The notes under the pieces are model-generated. The model did no database searches. It saw only the letters and a list, made by a program, of their open reading frames with translations, and was not told where the DNA came from. Of a stretch of 64,000 nt of DNA, positions 1 to 8,830 are shown piece by piece; within the stretch, counting starts at the first letter, position 1; each line of letters starts with the position of its first letter. The DNA is from Shewanella donghaensis (GTDB taxonomy: Bacteria; Pseudomonadota; Gammaproteobacteria; Enterobacterales; Shewanellaceae), in the NCBI RefSeq assembly GCF_007567505.1, contig NZ_CP041783.1, forward strand, positions 3,534,001 through 3,598,000, given 5' to 3'. Both the position numbers and the translations under genes were made by a program.

Positions 1-142
1 AGCTTACACTGTGAATCCCAGTGTTTTTCTTAAATATTTTTACCCACAGCTCACTTTCTGTCACGTGATTGACCTTTAGCCACTCGCTGAGATCTTTCGG
101 TGTTGCAAATGACATGATTTTCAGTGGATCAGGTTCAGGCAT
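1..142 (-). CDS. YdeI/OmdA-family protein, N-terminal part (runs off the window)
   Basis: Reading the minus strand from an ATG at 142 gives 47 codons without a stop before the window edge. The peptide begins MPEPDPLKIMSFATP and continues with a W-L-x-x-N-H then E-L-W-V-K-I-F-K-K pattern. That arrangement (tryptophan, short helix, NH, then a WVKIxKK strand) is what I know from the N-terminus of YdeI/OmpD-associated (OmdA) proteins, sometimes called bacteriocin-protection proteins. Function in the cell is poorly defined. Only the first quarter or so is visible, so the family call rests on a short stretch and is moderate. Confidence 0.6.
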   Translation of the reverse strand, partial: MPEPDPLKIMSFATPKDLSEWLKVNHVTESELWVKIFKKNTGIHSVS

Positions 143-332
143 CTAATTAGATTCTCGTTGGAATAACGCCCGCAATCAGCGAACTACGCGCTGGTGGGTG
201 ATTTGTTTAGCAAATGGTATGACAGAATTAACTCTGAAACTAATAATTATTTTTTAAATTATTTTATTTATTTAGTCATTTTATTTAATTAGTTTAATAA
301 AACCAAAGTCGTGGCGCTTCGCCCACACTAGA

Positions 333-366
333 GCAAGAGGGGAAACAACAGCAATCCCCCTCTTGC
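333..366. repeat. 10-bp perfect inverted repeat
   Basis: GCAAGAGGGG at 333-342 is the exact reverse complement of 357-366, with a 14-nt loop. It is preceded by a smaller imperfect hairpin at 311-326 (GTGGCG...CGCCCAC). There is no flanking T-run, so an ordinary intrinsic terminator is unlikely. It is the first of the series of inverted repeats in this gap. Confidence 0.7.
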
Positions 367-386
367 ATCACCCTTGCCGCTCCGAC

Positions 387-515
387 GAAGTGTTATTCCT
401 CATGCTATAGAGCTAATATGCTACCGCCTCAGATTCGCCATCCCTGGCTCAATCTGAGGCTATGTCGGCGTCCTGCCTCCATCACGCAAATTAGCTCAAC
501 GCATTCGGACACTTC
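387..515. repeat. Nested three-level inverted repeat (about 130-bp cruciform or structured element)
   Basis: Three perfect inverted repeats are nested around one centre: GAAGTGT 387-393 with ACACTTC 509-515, GAGCTAAT 410-417 with ATTAGCTC 490-497, and GCCTCAGATT 426-435 with AATCTGAGGC 451-460. A single strand could fold into one long stem interrupted by internal loops. No transposase or integrase is adjacent. It could be a non-autonomous mobile repeat or a structured RNA; I do not recognise the family. Confidence 0.65.
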
Positions 516-625
516 AAACGGAGAATTTTGAGCCCGCAGTCTCGTTTGTCATAGCTAGAAAAACACATCTTTTAAAGGCCTGAATGTTCAATGTGAATTG
601 AGGCAAGCAAGAAAATCCCGTGAGT

Positions 626-957
626 CCAGACATGGATGTCTGGCTAGCTTTCGAGGGGAAGGGACGCCCCATCGTAAGCGTTAGTGATTTTTGTCGCTTG
701 CCGAAGCGGATTACAATAAAAGGCTAAAGCTGGACGTTTCTCCGTTGGAAATTTTGCAGTGTAAATTTCGCCGGAGCTGCGGGGTGTTCCAAGAGGGTAT
801 TGCTGTTGATACCCTTTTGGTCGGGTGTGGGTGGAAAACCCACGGTGTTAATCCAAACGTAGTTTGGAATTCCAGAAAGGAACCCTAATGCTAGAATTTA
901 GTGTTGGCGAAACGCCACTACATTGATCCAAAAGAAGTTTGGCAAAAAAACATCAAT
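626..957. repeat. Run of short perfect hairpins
   Basis: At least six short stem-loops follow one another: CCAGACAT 626-633 with 636-643 (2-nt loop); CGCTT 695-699 with 704-708; AGGGTAT 794-800 with 809-815; GTGGGT 827-832 with 838-843; TCCAAAC 852-858 with 862-868 (3-nt loop); GGCG 906-909 with 913-916, extended by AGTG/ACT. A last one pairs CCAAA 928-932 with 938-942 and is bracketed by ATTGAT 922-927 and ATCAAT 952-957. The density is far above the rest of the window. Function unknown. Confidence 0.65.
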
Positions 958-966
958 CAAGTAGGG

Positions 967-1374
967 TTACTTACGCTGATAGCGACAGGCCAGATCATCC
1001 ATTTGTTTTTGTTCTTGTTTATTTAAATGGGTTTGTTGCTGCTGTAGCCGGTTTTGATAAAACCACTTGATGCCTTGTTGTCGACCTAATTGGTTGCGCC
1101 AAATTTTATCAATTCTTAAGTGCTCTTGTTCTAAGAGTATTTTTTGTCGAATGAGCTTTTTTTGTAGCGGTGCGATGGCACTGATCATTTGCACACTATT
1201 TTGCATTAACAATGCACTTGCACACTGTTGATGATGATATTCAGTGACCATTTGCGCCAGCTGTTGCTGTTGGCTACTGATTTCACCAATTCGCTGTTGA
1301 CTGGAGACTTTTTGCTGACTCAGTTGATGCAGTTTTTTCTCTTCTTTTTGGCACAACTGTAAAAGCTTTTTCAT
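967..1374 (-). CDS. fliJ: FliJ, lateral flagellar export chaperone/stalk protein
   Basis: A 135-residue protein that is almost entirely charged and glutamine-rich with heptad-like spacing, as expected for the two-helix coiled coil of FliJ, the stalk that links the FliI ATPase ring to the FlhA export gate. Sequence identity is low in this family, so the call rests on size, coiled-coil composition and position as the last gene of a fliEFGHIJ operon, 8 bp after fliI. It is the distal gene of the minus-strand lateral flagellar transcript; the hairpin-rich gap follows. Confidence 0.85.
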   Translation of the reverse strand: MKKLLQLCQKEEKKLHQLSQQKVSSQQRIGEISSQQQQLAQMVTEYHHQQCASALLMQNSVQMISAIAPLQKKLIRQKILLEQEHLRIDKIWRNQLGRQQGIKWFYQNRLQQQQTHLNKQEQKQMDDLACRYQRK

Positions 1375-1382
1375 CTTAGTTC

Positions 1383-2726
1383 CTAAGTTGGCGCGCTATA
1401 GCCAAAGCTTTCAATAAGTGTCTGCAGTTGTTCAATACTGTGCTGATGATCAGCCCGAGTACTGGTCGACTGCTTAAGAAATTGTGCCATTTGAGGGTAG
1501 GCTTGCACGGCAATATCGAGCTCTTGATCTTGGCCAGCTTGATAGCCACCTAGCGGCAGTAATTCTTTTACCTGCTGGTATTTGCTATTGAGGTGTCTAA
1601 AGACCTGAGCTTGCGCTAGGCTGTCTTGTTGTGCGATTTGTGCTGCTAGTCGGCTGACAGATTGATTGATATCAATGGCAGGGTAATGCCCTTGTTCAGC
1701 AAGTTGACGACTTAACACAATGTGGCCATCTAAAATGGCTCTGGCAGCATCAGCAATGGGATCTTGTTGATCGTCGCCTTCAGTCAATACGGTATAAAAT
1801 GCCGTAAGTGTGCCAACTGGATGCTGACCATTACCGGCCATCTCAACCAGAGATGGCAACTTTGCAAATGCTGAAGGCGGATAGCCTTTAGTTGCTGGCG
1901 GTTCACCTAAACTGAGGGCAATTTCGCGTTGCGCTTGGGCGTAGCGAGTGAGGGAGTCAACCAATAATAATACTCGTTTGCCCTGATCACGGTACGCGCT
2001 TGCTATGTGATGACATAAACGCATAGCGCGCATACGCATTAATGGCGTGGTATCAGCTGGGGCGGCAATAACGACTGCGCGTTTACGACCTTCTTCACCT
2101 AAAGACTCATCGATAAATTCACGCACCTCGCGGCCACGTTCACCTATCAATCCAACGATAACAATGTCTGCTTCTGTGAAACGGGTCATCATGCCAAGGA
2201 GAACACTTTTACCCACACCTGAGCCTGCAAATAGGCCTAATCGTTGGCCTCTGCCTACAGGGAGTAATGCATTGATTGCTCGAATACCGACATCTAATGG
2301 TTCTGTAATCGGGGTACGTTTAAGGGGGTTAGTGACCTTTTGCACCATAGGCACATATTGCACTTGGGTTAACGGGCCAAGATCATCAAGAGGTTGGCCT
2401 AAACCGTCGAGTACTCGGCCGAGTAAACCTGAACCTACGGGCACTTTGCAGCGACCAGAAATAGGTATGACTCGTGCCCCAGGCATCAATCCTGAGGTTT
2501 GCTCAATTGGCATTAAGCAGACAGTGTCTTTATAAAAAGCGACCACTTCAGCTTCAACTCGATGACCATCACGGCATTCAATATGACAGCGGTCACCGGT
2601 ACCTAATTGGCAGCCGACGGCTTCTAATAGTAAGCCATTTACACGGGTCAATTTACCGTAAACTTGCGCTACTGGAACCGTTGGCCAATCGAGAATCGTT
2701 GCACTAGTGTTCAACACTTGCCTCAC
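1383..2726 (-). CDS. fliI: FliI, flagellar type III export ATPase (lateral system)
   Basis: A 447-residue ATPase of the F1-beta/FliI/InvC type. The Walker A motif AGSGVGKS lies at residues 167-174 and the Walker B segment RVLLLVDSLTRYAQ ends near residue 264, with Asp257 as the likely Mg/catalytic acidic residue. FliI hexamers at the membrane couple ATP hydrolysis to substrate unloading for flagellar export, held by FliH and stimulated by FliJ. The start codon is GTG at 2726 and overlaps the end of fliH by 23 nt, which suggests translational coupling. Length matches the family. Confidence 0.95.
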   Translation of the reverse strand: MRQVLNTSATILDWPTVPVAQVYGKLTRVNGLLLEAVGCQLGTGDRCHIECRDGHRVEAEVVAFYKDTVCLMPIEQTSGLMPGARVIPISGRCKVPVGSGLLGRVLDGLGQPLDDLGPLTQVQYVPMVQKVTNPLKRTPITEPLDVGIRAINALLPVGRGQRLGLFAGSGVGKSVLLGMMTRFTEADIVIVGLIGERGREVREFIDESLGEEGRKRAVVIAAPADTTPLMRMRAMRLCHHIASAYRDQGKRVLLLVDSLTRYAQAQREIALSLGEPPATKGYPPSAFAKLPSLVEMAGNGQHPVGTLTAFYTVLTEGDDQQDPIADAARAILDGHIVLSRQLAEQGHYPAIDINQSVSRLAAQIAQQDSLAQAQVFRHLNSKYQQVKELLPLGGYQAGQDQELDIAVQAYPQMAQFLKQSTSTRADHQHSIEQLQTLIESFGYSAPT

Positions 2727-3450
2727 TAGTTTGGGAGTTTTTTGGCTGACTTTTAAGATGTGATTCTACCTGATCTAAACAAGCATTCAGGCGAGTTTCC
2801 ATCGATGCATCGGCATCTGACTTGTCACTGACAATACGGCAACCGCCAGCACTAATATTGCTGTCAGCCACTAACGTCCATTGCTGAATTTTATCTGCAG
2901 CGAGTTCTTTAAGTTTAACCACCGCGCTAGGTTCAAGATGGATTTTAACTGCCGTTGGGTCATCAGGTATAGCTGCTAACGTTTCTTCCACTAATGCAAG
3001 AATTTGTTGCGGCTGAAGCGTTAACTCACAACGAATGACTTGAATTGATACCCGTCTAACAAGATCTAAAATAAGATCTTGTTGTTGCATAATTTGCTGA
3101 CTATGGCCTTCTTCTAGTAACGATTTCATCGCAGAAAGGGGCGCTATGATGCTATTTAATTGCTCATCAATGCTGTCTTTTCCTTTTTGCTGGCCTTCAA
3201 TTCGGCCTTGATTAAATCCTGAAGCATAACCTTTTTGCTGGCCTTCTTCATGACCTGAAATAAGCCCTGCTTCATGGCCTTTTTCAACGCCTTCATCAAA
3301 ACCTTTATCAAAGGCTTGTTGGTAGTCTTGCCAGTTTGGCTCAGCGGCATTGTGGTCAACTTCTGGCGCGTGTAATGGCGCAAATTGGTGACATCTGACT
3401 CTGTCGGCACTGAGGCGAAAACGCTGATCAGGTATTTGGGTCTTTTTCAT
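2704..3450 (-). CDS. fliH: FliH, negative regulator/stator of the FliI ATPase (lateral system)
   Basis: A 248-residue soluble protein. Around residues 45-95 it carries a string of glycine-spaced repeats (GFDEGVEKGHEAGLISGHEEG and similar), the GxxxG helical repeat typical of FliH. The C-terminal half resembles the V/A-ATPase E-subunit-like domain (VRRVSIQVIRCELTLQP). FliH anchors FliI to the export gate and C-ring. It lies between fliG and fliI with overlapping ends on both sides, so the operon order fliE-F-G-H-I-J is intact. Confidence 0.92.
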   Translation of the reverse strand: MKKTQIPDQRFRLSADRVRCHQFAPLHAPEVDHNAAEPNWQDYQQAFDKGFDEGVEKGHEAGLISGHEEGQQKGYASGFNQGRIEGQQKGKDSIDEQLNSIIAPLSAMKSLLEEGHSQQIMQQQDLILDLVRRVSIQVIRCELTLQPQQILALVEETLAAIPDDPTAVKIHLEPSAVVKLKELAADKIQQWTLVADSNISAGGCRIVSDKSDADASMETRLNACLDQVESHLKSQPKNSQTSEASVEH

Positions 3451-4457
3451 TATTCCACCACTTGCTCTTCAAATAACTGCAATTCAATCTGGCCTTCGTC
3501 CATCATTTGTTTTGCTAGTTCCATAATGTCTTTACGGGCAGCAATTGCTTGACTTAATGGCACAGTACCAATGGCTTCAACCTGAGTTTCAATGGCTGAA
3601 GACATGCGTTTCGGTAACGCAGTTAACAGGGTCTTTTTAAGTTCTGGCTCAATACCTTTAAGGGCTAGGGCTAAGGTATCGGCAGGAACGAGTGCCATTA
3701 TATCTTGCAATGTTTCTGCTTTTTGGCGACCTAAAATAATGAAGTCGAACATGTTATCAGCGACTTCGCTGGCAAGCTTCTTATCGTGAAGTTTGATCAT
3801 TTCCATCAATTGTTCACGGTTGCCATCAAAGCGGTTGAGAATGTCAGCCACTTGGCGTACACCTGAAACTTGCGTATGGCTTTTTTCCATTGCGATAAGC
3901 ATGCAACGTTCAACAAGGTGACGCAGTTCTTCAACGACGCCACGTTCAAGCTCACCTAATTGAGCAATACGCACTAATAGCTCATCTTGACCCGCTTCAG
4001 GTAAACCAGAAAGTACTTGAGCTGCACTTTCTGGTGGTAACAAGCCTAAAAGTACGGCTTGTAATTGACAGTGTTCATTAGTAATTTCGCGAGCAAGTAG
4101 TTTCGGGTCGACCCACTCTAGGCGCTTAACTAATGTTTTGATTTCATCACCATAAATACTATCAATCAGACTTTTAGCCACCCGATCACCCAGTGCTAAA
4201 TCTAAGGTTTTCTGTAGGTATGACCGTGATGCTCGGGCAATACCTGATTGTTCTTGGTAGCGCTTAAAGAAGCGGCCAATTACCGCATCAGCTTCATGCT
4301 GCGTAATGCTCGATAGACGAGCCATTTTATGACTCAAGTGTTGCACATCATTGCGATCTAAATGCGCCATAACTTGTGCTGCGCCTTTTTCGCCCATGCT
4401 CAATAAGATCATTGCGGCTTGGTCAAGGTTATCTAAATTTATATCAAGTTCATTCAT
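3450..4457 (-). CDS. fliG: FliG, flagellar rotor switch protein (lateral system)
   Basis: 335 residues starting MNELDINLDNLDQAA, the usual FliG length. The protein links the MS ring (FliF) to the C-ring and receives torque from the stator through its C-terminal charged helix. The ATG at 4457 is preceded on the minus strand by AGGTGA at a good distance, so I prefer it to the upstream TTG at 4484 that would extend the frame by nine codons. The armadillo-like middle domain (GLLPPESAAQVLSGLPE) is clear. The stop overlaps the start of fliH. Confidence 0.95.
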   Translation of the reverse strand: MNELDINLDNLDQAAMILLSMGEKGAAQVMAHLDRNDVQHLSHKMARLSSITQHEADAVIGRFFKRYQEQSGIARASRSYLQKTLDLALGDRVAKSLIDSIYGDEIKTLVKRLEWVDPKLLAREITNEHCQLQAVLLGLLPPESAAQVLSGLPEAGQDELLVRIAQLGELERGVVEELRHLVERCMLIAMEKSHTQVSGVRQVADILNRFDGNREQLMEMIKLHDKKLASEVADNMFDFIILGRQKAETLQDIMALVPADTLALALKGIEPELKKTLLTALPKRMSSAIETQVEAIGTVPLSQAIAARKDIMELAKQMMDEGQIELQLFEEQVVE

Positions 4458-4484
4458 TGCTTTATCACCTATTCCTGTCAGCAA

Positions 4485-6191
4485 TTATTGCTGCTTACCG
4501 TCTTTATCGCTGATCCAATTGGCGATAACTTCCGCGACACGTGCTGGCTCTTTTTCTGCCAAGACGCTTAAATGTTCCATTTTAACTTTTAACGGCGAGC
4601 TGGTTTCTGGCAAGCCTATACTCATTAAGTCAGCATTAGCAGGTTGTCCTAGTCCCATTAGCTCATCAGCAAGGGATTGAGCATCATCACTGCTACTAGA
4701 TATTTGTGCGGCTTTGGGTTCACTGTATTCAAGTGTTTCTTTTTGGTTGTTATCATCTTTTAGTGCGCTAAGATCAACGGTTGTGGTGAGGTGTCTAACC
4801 AATGGACGTAGCACAAAGAAAATTAACCCTAAGCCCAATATGCAGCCAATGATGTATCGTAGATATGATTCATATCCTTCTGATTGCCACCAAGGCATCG
4901 GCTTGAATTCAGCAATGTGAATAGGCGCAAAATCAAAGCTATTTATGCTGAATTGATCACCACGGGCAGCGGTGAAGCCAATCGCATCTTGTACCATTGA
5001 ACTCATTGAGGTGAGTTGTTGCTCGGACCAACCATTTTCGCCAGCACTTTGGTTATTCAATAGTACTGAGATTGAGATATTTTCCAGCTGCATTTGCTGG
5101 TAACGAGTATGTTTGACTGAACGACCAACTTCAAAATTACGATTTGTTTGCTGGGTGACATTGCGGCGTAGATTATTTTCAGTCGTATCTGCGGCAGGAG
5201 CTTGGTTACTTAAGGCGCCAGGAATACCCATCGCCAGTTCGCCGTTAACTTCATTTGAACTTTGTTGTTCCTGAGTCACAATCGTTTGTGGGTCAAGACT
5301 CTCATTGGTTTCTTCTACTTGATTAAAGCTGACCTGTGCTGCAACTTGTACCTGGAAGTTTTCTTGACCAAGTATCGGTTGTAGCATGCTTGATGCTCGA
5401 TTGATGAGATTCTGTTCAAGCTCATGGGTGTATTTTAGTTGGTGGTCTCTAGCTTGGGTTATGTCGTTATTAAGCGTTAACGCTGAGCTTAAATGGTTAC
5501 CTTGTTGATCGACCACTTGGACTCGTTCTGCTGTCATTCCTGGGACACTCCCAGCAACCAAATTAACAATTGATTCAACTTGTTCAGTTTGAATATTACT
5601 GCCGGCATAGAGATCTAACATGACTGATGCTGACGGTAATTCAGGTTGTTGGCGAATGAATAAGGTTTTTTTCGGGATGGCTAAATGCACTCGCGCAGTT
5701 CTAACTGCTCGAAGCGCCATAATGGTTCGGGATAATTCGCCTTCAAGACTGTAGCGGTATTTTGCTTGCTCCATGAATTGACTGGTGCCAATACCTGAGT
5801 TTTCAAGTGATTCCATTCCCATTGGCATTTGCGCTTTCACCCCTCGTGCAGCAAGGGTCATACGTGCTTTACCCAAACGTTCTTCTGGGACTAATACTAA
5901 ACCTGAATTGGCGTCTAAACGGTAACTGATACCTTCTGCTTCCAGTACTTCAATGATTTGTGAGGATTCAACTTGCTCTTGGCTGCCATAAAGAGGGCGA
6001 TACCCTTGGCTTGCAGTCCAAAGCATAAGCACAATAACGCAGGCGACAACAATGGCAAAAGTGGCCAACAAGGCAACTTGTTTGTCGCCGTTGTTAAAGT
6101 TGGTCCATTTCTCTTTCATGGTTGCAAATGGTGATGCTTTTACACCAACATCTGTGATCGGTTGGTTTGGTTGAGTTAGGGTTGCGGGCAT
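4485..6191 (-). CDS. fliF: FliF, flagellar MS-ring protein (lateral system)
   Basis: 568 residues with one transmembrane helix near residues 40-62 (VALLATFAIVVACVIVLML) and a second near 445-465 (YIIGCILGLGLIFFVLRPLV), flanking the large periplasmic ring-building region. The YscJ/FliF signature region (GYRPLYGSQEQVESSQIIEVL) directly follows the first helix, and the cytoplasmic tail that binds FliG is present. FliF is the platform on which basal body and export apparatus assemble. An AAGGA Shine-Dalgarno precedes the ATG at 6191. Confidence 0.95.
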   Translation of the reverse strand: MPATLTQPNQPITDVGVKASPFATMKEKWTNFNNGDKQVALLATFAIVVACVIVLMLWTASQGYRPLYGSQEQVESSQIIEVLEAEGISYRLDANSGLVLVPEERLGKARMTLAARGVKAQMPMGMESLENSGIGTSQFMEQAKYRYSLEGELSRTIMALRAVRTARVHLAIPKKTLFIRQQPELPSASVMLDLYAGSNIQTEQVESIVNLVAGSVPGMTAERVQVVDQQGNHLSSALTLNNDITQARDHQLKYTHELEQNLINRASSMLQPILGQENFQVQVAAQVSFNQVEETNESLDPQTIVTQEQQSSNEVNGELAMGIPGALSNQAPAADTTENNLRRNVTQQTNRNFEVGRSVKHTRYQQMQLENISISVLLNNQSAGENGWSEQQLTSMSSMVQDAIGFTAARGDQFSINSFDFAPIHIAEFKPMPWWQSEGYESYLRYIIGCILGLGLIFFVLRPLVRHLTTTVDLSALKDDNNQKETLEYSEPKAAQISSSSDDAQSLADELMGLGQPANADLMSIGLPETSSPLKVKMEHLSVLAEKEPARVAEVIANWISDKDGKQQ

Positions 6192-6271
6192 GTTTTCTAT
6201 ATCCTTCCACTAAGACAGTTTTACTTAAGGGGATTTACATTACTACGTGAGTAAAAATGGCTTACGCCAAG

Positions 6272-6610
6272 TTAAATTGGCATTTTCATTACTTCATCGA
6301 AAGCTTGAACTAAACGATTTCGAATTTGAATCATGGTGGAGAAAGACAAACTGGCTTTTTGTGAAGCCACCATCGCGCCGACCAAGTCATCACTTTTTCC
6401 GCTATCTACCGCGTGCATCAGTGCCGAAGAGGTATTTTGGTCAGTATTAATTGCCGCGACCTTTTGTTCCATCAATTCAGTAAATGAAGGATTTTGCACA
6501 CCAAAGTCTCTTGGATTAGGGCCGACTTTAATGGCTCCTTTAGCCATTTCGGTGTGAACATTCATTTGATTCATCAGAGATTGAACATTCAGCATATTTG
6601 CAGTAGACAT
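6272..6610 (-). CDS. fliE: FliE, hook-basal body adaptor (lateral system)
   Basis: 112 residues, the expected FliE size. The conserved C-terminal block is present: SQKASLSFSTMIQIRNRLVQAFDEVMKMPI matches the FliE pattern in which a Q-I-R-N-K/R-x-x-x-A-Y/F-x-E-I/V-M motif closes the protein. FliE joins the MS ring to the rod and is an early export substrate. It lies between lafK and fliF in the minus-strand operon, with an AGGA ribosome-binding site. Confidence 0.93.
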   Translation of the reverse strand: MSTANMLNVQSLMNQMNVHTEMAKGAIKVGPNPRDFGVQNPSFTELMEQKVAAINTDQNTSSALMHAVDSGKSDDLVGAMVASQKASLSFSTMIQIRNRLVQAFDEVMKMPI

Positions 6611-6641
6611 TTATTTTCCTATCTATGGCTAAATTGAGTGT

Positions 6642-7937
6642 TTATGCCACTTTTCCAAGTGCTAAATCGATATTGATACCTTGCTCACGCATCTGGGCTA
6701 ACTTGTATCTCAGTGCTCTAGTTGTCATACCGAGTGACTCTGCGGATAAGTTACGTTGGCCGTTAAAGCGCTTCAATGTGTCTAAAATATATTGAAATTC
6801 AGCTTGGCGTTTTGAATCTTTTAATCCTGATTCTGACGATGTATTTCTAGAAGGGAGTATGGTTTCAAGTCCCAGTTCTGCTGCTTGTATTGCTTGACCA
6901 CGGCGCAACACTAAAGCGCGTTGAATAGTATTTTCAAGCTCACGGACATTTCCTACCCATTGATGACTCAGTAGCAGATTTCTAGCTTGATCACTGAAGT
7001 AGCAATGTTGATCAGTGTTATTGTTGTGATAAATATCTAGAAAATGCTCAGCAATCGGCAATATATCTTCACGACGCTGTCTTAACGGGGTGATTTTAAG
7101 TGGTAGAACATCAAGGCGATAGAACAGATCTTGCCTAAATTCATTATTTTCAACTGCTTGACGTAAATCTTTATTCGTCGAGGCGATAACTCTAATATCT
7201 AACGCAAAAGGCTTATGACTGCCTAAACGTTCAACTTCCCGTTCTTGCAATACTCGCAATAATTTAGCTTGCAGTAGTAATGGCATTTCGCCAATTTCAT
7301 CCAACAATAGTGTGCCGCCGTTGGCTTGCTCAAATTTACCCGCTTGGTCATTAACCGCTCCGGTAAAAGCGCCTTTAATATGACCAAATAGCAATGACTC
7401 CAAAATACTTTCGGGAATCGCAGCGCAATTAATTGAAACGAAAGGCTTGTTAGCTCTAGTAGAATGGCGATGAATGTAACGGGCTAAGGGCTCTTTTCCC
7501 GTGCCACTTTCACCCGTTAATAATACCGTTGCTTTGGTGACCGCAGCACGCTGAGCTAGCATCAATAGTTGTCGACTTACAGACGAACTTGCGATGATTT
7601 CAGTATCAGTTTTATCTAGTGTCTTTAGACGGTTAACTAAAGAAATTAACTGCTGATTATCGATGGGCAATAGTAAGTAGTCTTGAATCCCCGACTGCAT
7701 CGCAATAGTGGCGAGTTCAGTTTGTTCAGGATTTAATAATGCAATTTGATTGTTACTAGGATAAAGCGACAGCTTTAGGGGGACTTGTTCTGGTGTGCAA
7801 TCTGATAGATTGATTACTGATAACCAAGGTGATGTACTTGTTTTATCCCACAGATTAAAACCATTATTTGCCAGTAACTTAGCACCTTGTTCATTCATTA
7901 GTGTTTCAACTAATTGAATTGAAAATTGCTGACTCAT
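6642..7937 (-). CDS. lafK: LafK-like sigma-54-dependent activator of lateral flagellar genes
   Basis: A 431-residue enhancer-binding protein. An N-terminal receiver-like region of about 110 residues lacks an obvious phospho-acceptor context, as in the FleQ/FlrA/LafK group. It is followed by the AAA+ domain with Walker A GESGTGKE at 142-149 and the sigma-54-contacting GAFTGA loop at 189-194, and a Fis-type helix-turn-helix at the C-terminus ([17 protein letters not shown]). In Vibrio parahaemolyticus LafK turns on the early lateral flagellar operons from the same position between motY and fliE. Its start overlaps the motY stop by 4 nt. Confidence 0.9.
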   Translation of the reverse strand: MSQQFSIQLVETLMNEQGAKLLANNGFNLWDKTSTSPWLSVINLSDCTPEQVPLKLSLYPSNNQIALLNPEQTELATIAMQSGIQDYLLLPIDNQQLISLVNRLKTLDKTDTEIIASSSVSRQLLMLAQRAAVTKATVLLTGESGTGKEPLARYIHRHSTRANKPFVSINCAAIPESILESLLFGHIKGAFTGAVNDQAGKFEQANGGTLLLDEIGEMPLLLQAKLLRVLQEREVERLGSHKPFALDIRVIASTNKDLRQAVENNEFRQDLFYRLDVLPLKITPLRQRREDILPIAEHFLDIYHNNNTDQHCYFSDQARNLLLSHQWVGNVRELENTIQRALVLRRGQAIQAAELGLETILPSRNTSSESGLKDSKRQAEFQYILDTLKRFNGQRNLSAESLGMTTRALRYKLAQMREQGINIDLALGKVA

Positions 7938-8830
7938 AGGCTCAACCCAGTCATTTTGGTGGCCATAGAGGTGGTGTCTTTCACTAACCTCACCATGACA
8001 CGGCGATTTATTCCTCTGCCTTGAGCATTGTTATTCGCGGCTATAGAGCTGCGTGCTCCGTGGTTTCTGACCTGAATCATGCCTGCGGGAACACCCAGTT
8101 CAATTAGTCTAGATTGCACTTCAAATGCCCGTTCTTTACTGAGTTGTAAATTAGCTAAATGATCGCCTGAGGCATCTGCATGCCCATCAATTAATACTTC
8201 TTTGACATCAGGGTCTGCATCGATATAACGGGATATAGCGACTAGATCACTGTCTAACTGTGGATCTAGTTTGCTTGATAAGCTATTAAATTGAAGATCG
8301 ACTCGACGAACATAAGAAAATGGCTTAGGTAATAGGGTTTGTTGGCATAATCTGAACTGCTGTACCACTGAGCGTGTAGCGACAGGGGTTGAGTTGACTT
8401 GGTATTGTATACCGTTGGCTGGTTCGATATTAACTTGCCAAGTCAATCCTTGCTCAAGGGCTTCTAAAAAAGCACGACTATTGCGACTGGTGTGAGCAAA
8501 ACTTCCTTGCCACGCTAATGTCGATTGTGCAACTGGGTGTTGATACTGCTTTTGCCAAGCTGAACTTTCAATAATAATATCGCTGCTAGTATCCTTTAGG
8601 CGTAACCAATCAGCATGTAGGCTAATCATTAATTCTTCACCTGGAGATGCTGTTAATTTAAATTCTCCAAAACCTTCAATACTATGCGTTACTTCACAAT
8701 TAAAAACATTGCCTTTATATTTCCAAGAAGTTTTTTCCATTGGAGTTTTATATATGTTTTTGATAACTTCCCCATAAGTTCTTAACGGGTAAATAAATGC
8801 GACAATTGTTAGTATTATTAATGTCTTCAA
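7934..8830 (-). CDS. motY: MotY-like T-ring protein with OmpA peptidoglycan-binding domain (lateral system)
   Basis: 298 residues starting with a short signal peptide (MKTLIILTIVAFIYPLRTYGE). The middle resembles the MotY N-terminal domain that binds the basal body, and the C-terminus is an OmpA-like peptidoglycan-binding domain (LIDGHADASGDHLANLQLSKERA, then NHGARSS...GRGINRRV). MotY forms the T ring that stabilises sodium-driven stators around lateral or polar motors. Position as first gene of a motY-lafK-fliE operon matches the Vibrio lateral cluster. This suggests the missing lateral stator may be ion-specific in the same way. Confidence 0.88.
   Translation of the reverse strand: MKTLIILTIVAFIYPLRTYGEVIKNIYKTPMEKTSWKYKGNVFNCEVTHSIEGFGEFKLTASPGEELMISLHADWLRLKDTSSDIIIESSAWQKQYQHPVAQSTLAWQGSFAHTSRNSRAFLEALEQGLTWQVNIEPANGIQYQVNSTPVATRSVVQQFRLCQQTLLPKPFSYVRRVDLQFNSLSSKLDPQLDSDLVAISRYIDADPDVKEVLIDGHADASGDHLANLQLSKERAFEVQSRLIELGVPAGMIQVRNHGARSSIAANNNAQGRGINRRVMVRLVKDTTSMATKMTGLSL

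Larger units (their letters stand above)
143..966. other. Intergenic region without a convincing gene, rich in short inverted repeats
   Basis: About 820 bp between the YdeI-like gene and fliJ. The first 150 bp are very AT-rich; the remainder is more GC-rich and carries inverted repeats at roughly every 50-100 bp (described separately). A 65-codon open frame at 691-888 crosses several of these hairpins, has no recognisable domain and is probably not coding. The stretch also lies just downstream of the fliJ stop codon, so some hairpins could act as 3' ends for the lateral flagellar transcript, although none has a convincing T-run. Confidence 0.6.

Noticed and set aside
410..497. Possible integron attC site
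   Set aside because: The inverted repeats are there, but I do not see the RYYYAAC/GTTRRRY core boxes of attC, and no integrase is nearby.
691..888. 65-codon open frame near the left edge
   Set aside because: It runs through several hairpins, has no plausible ribosome-binding site for its start and no recognisable domain.
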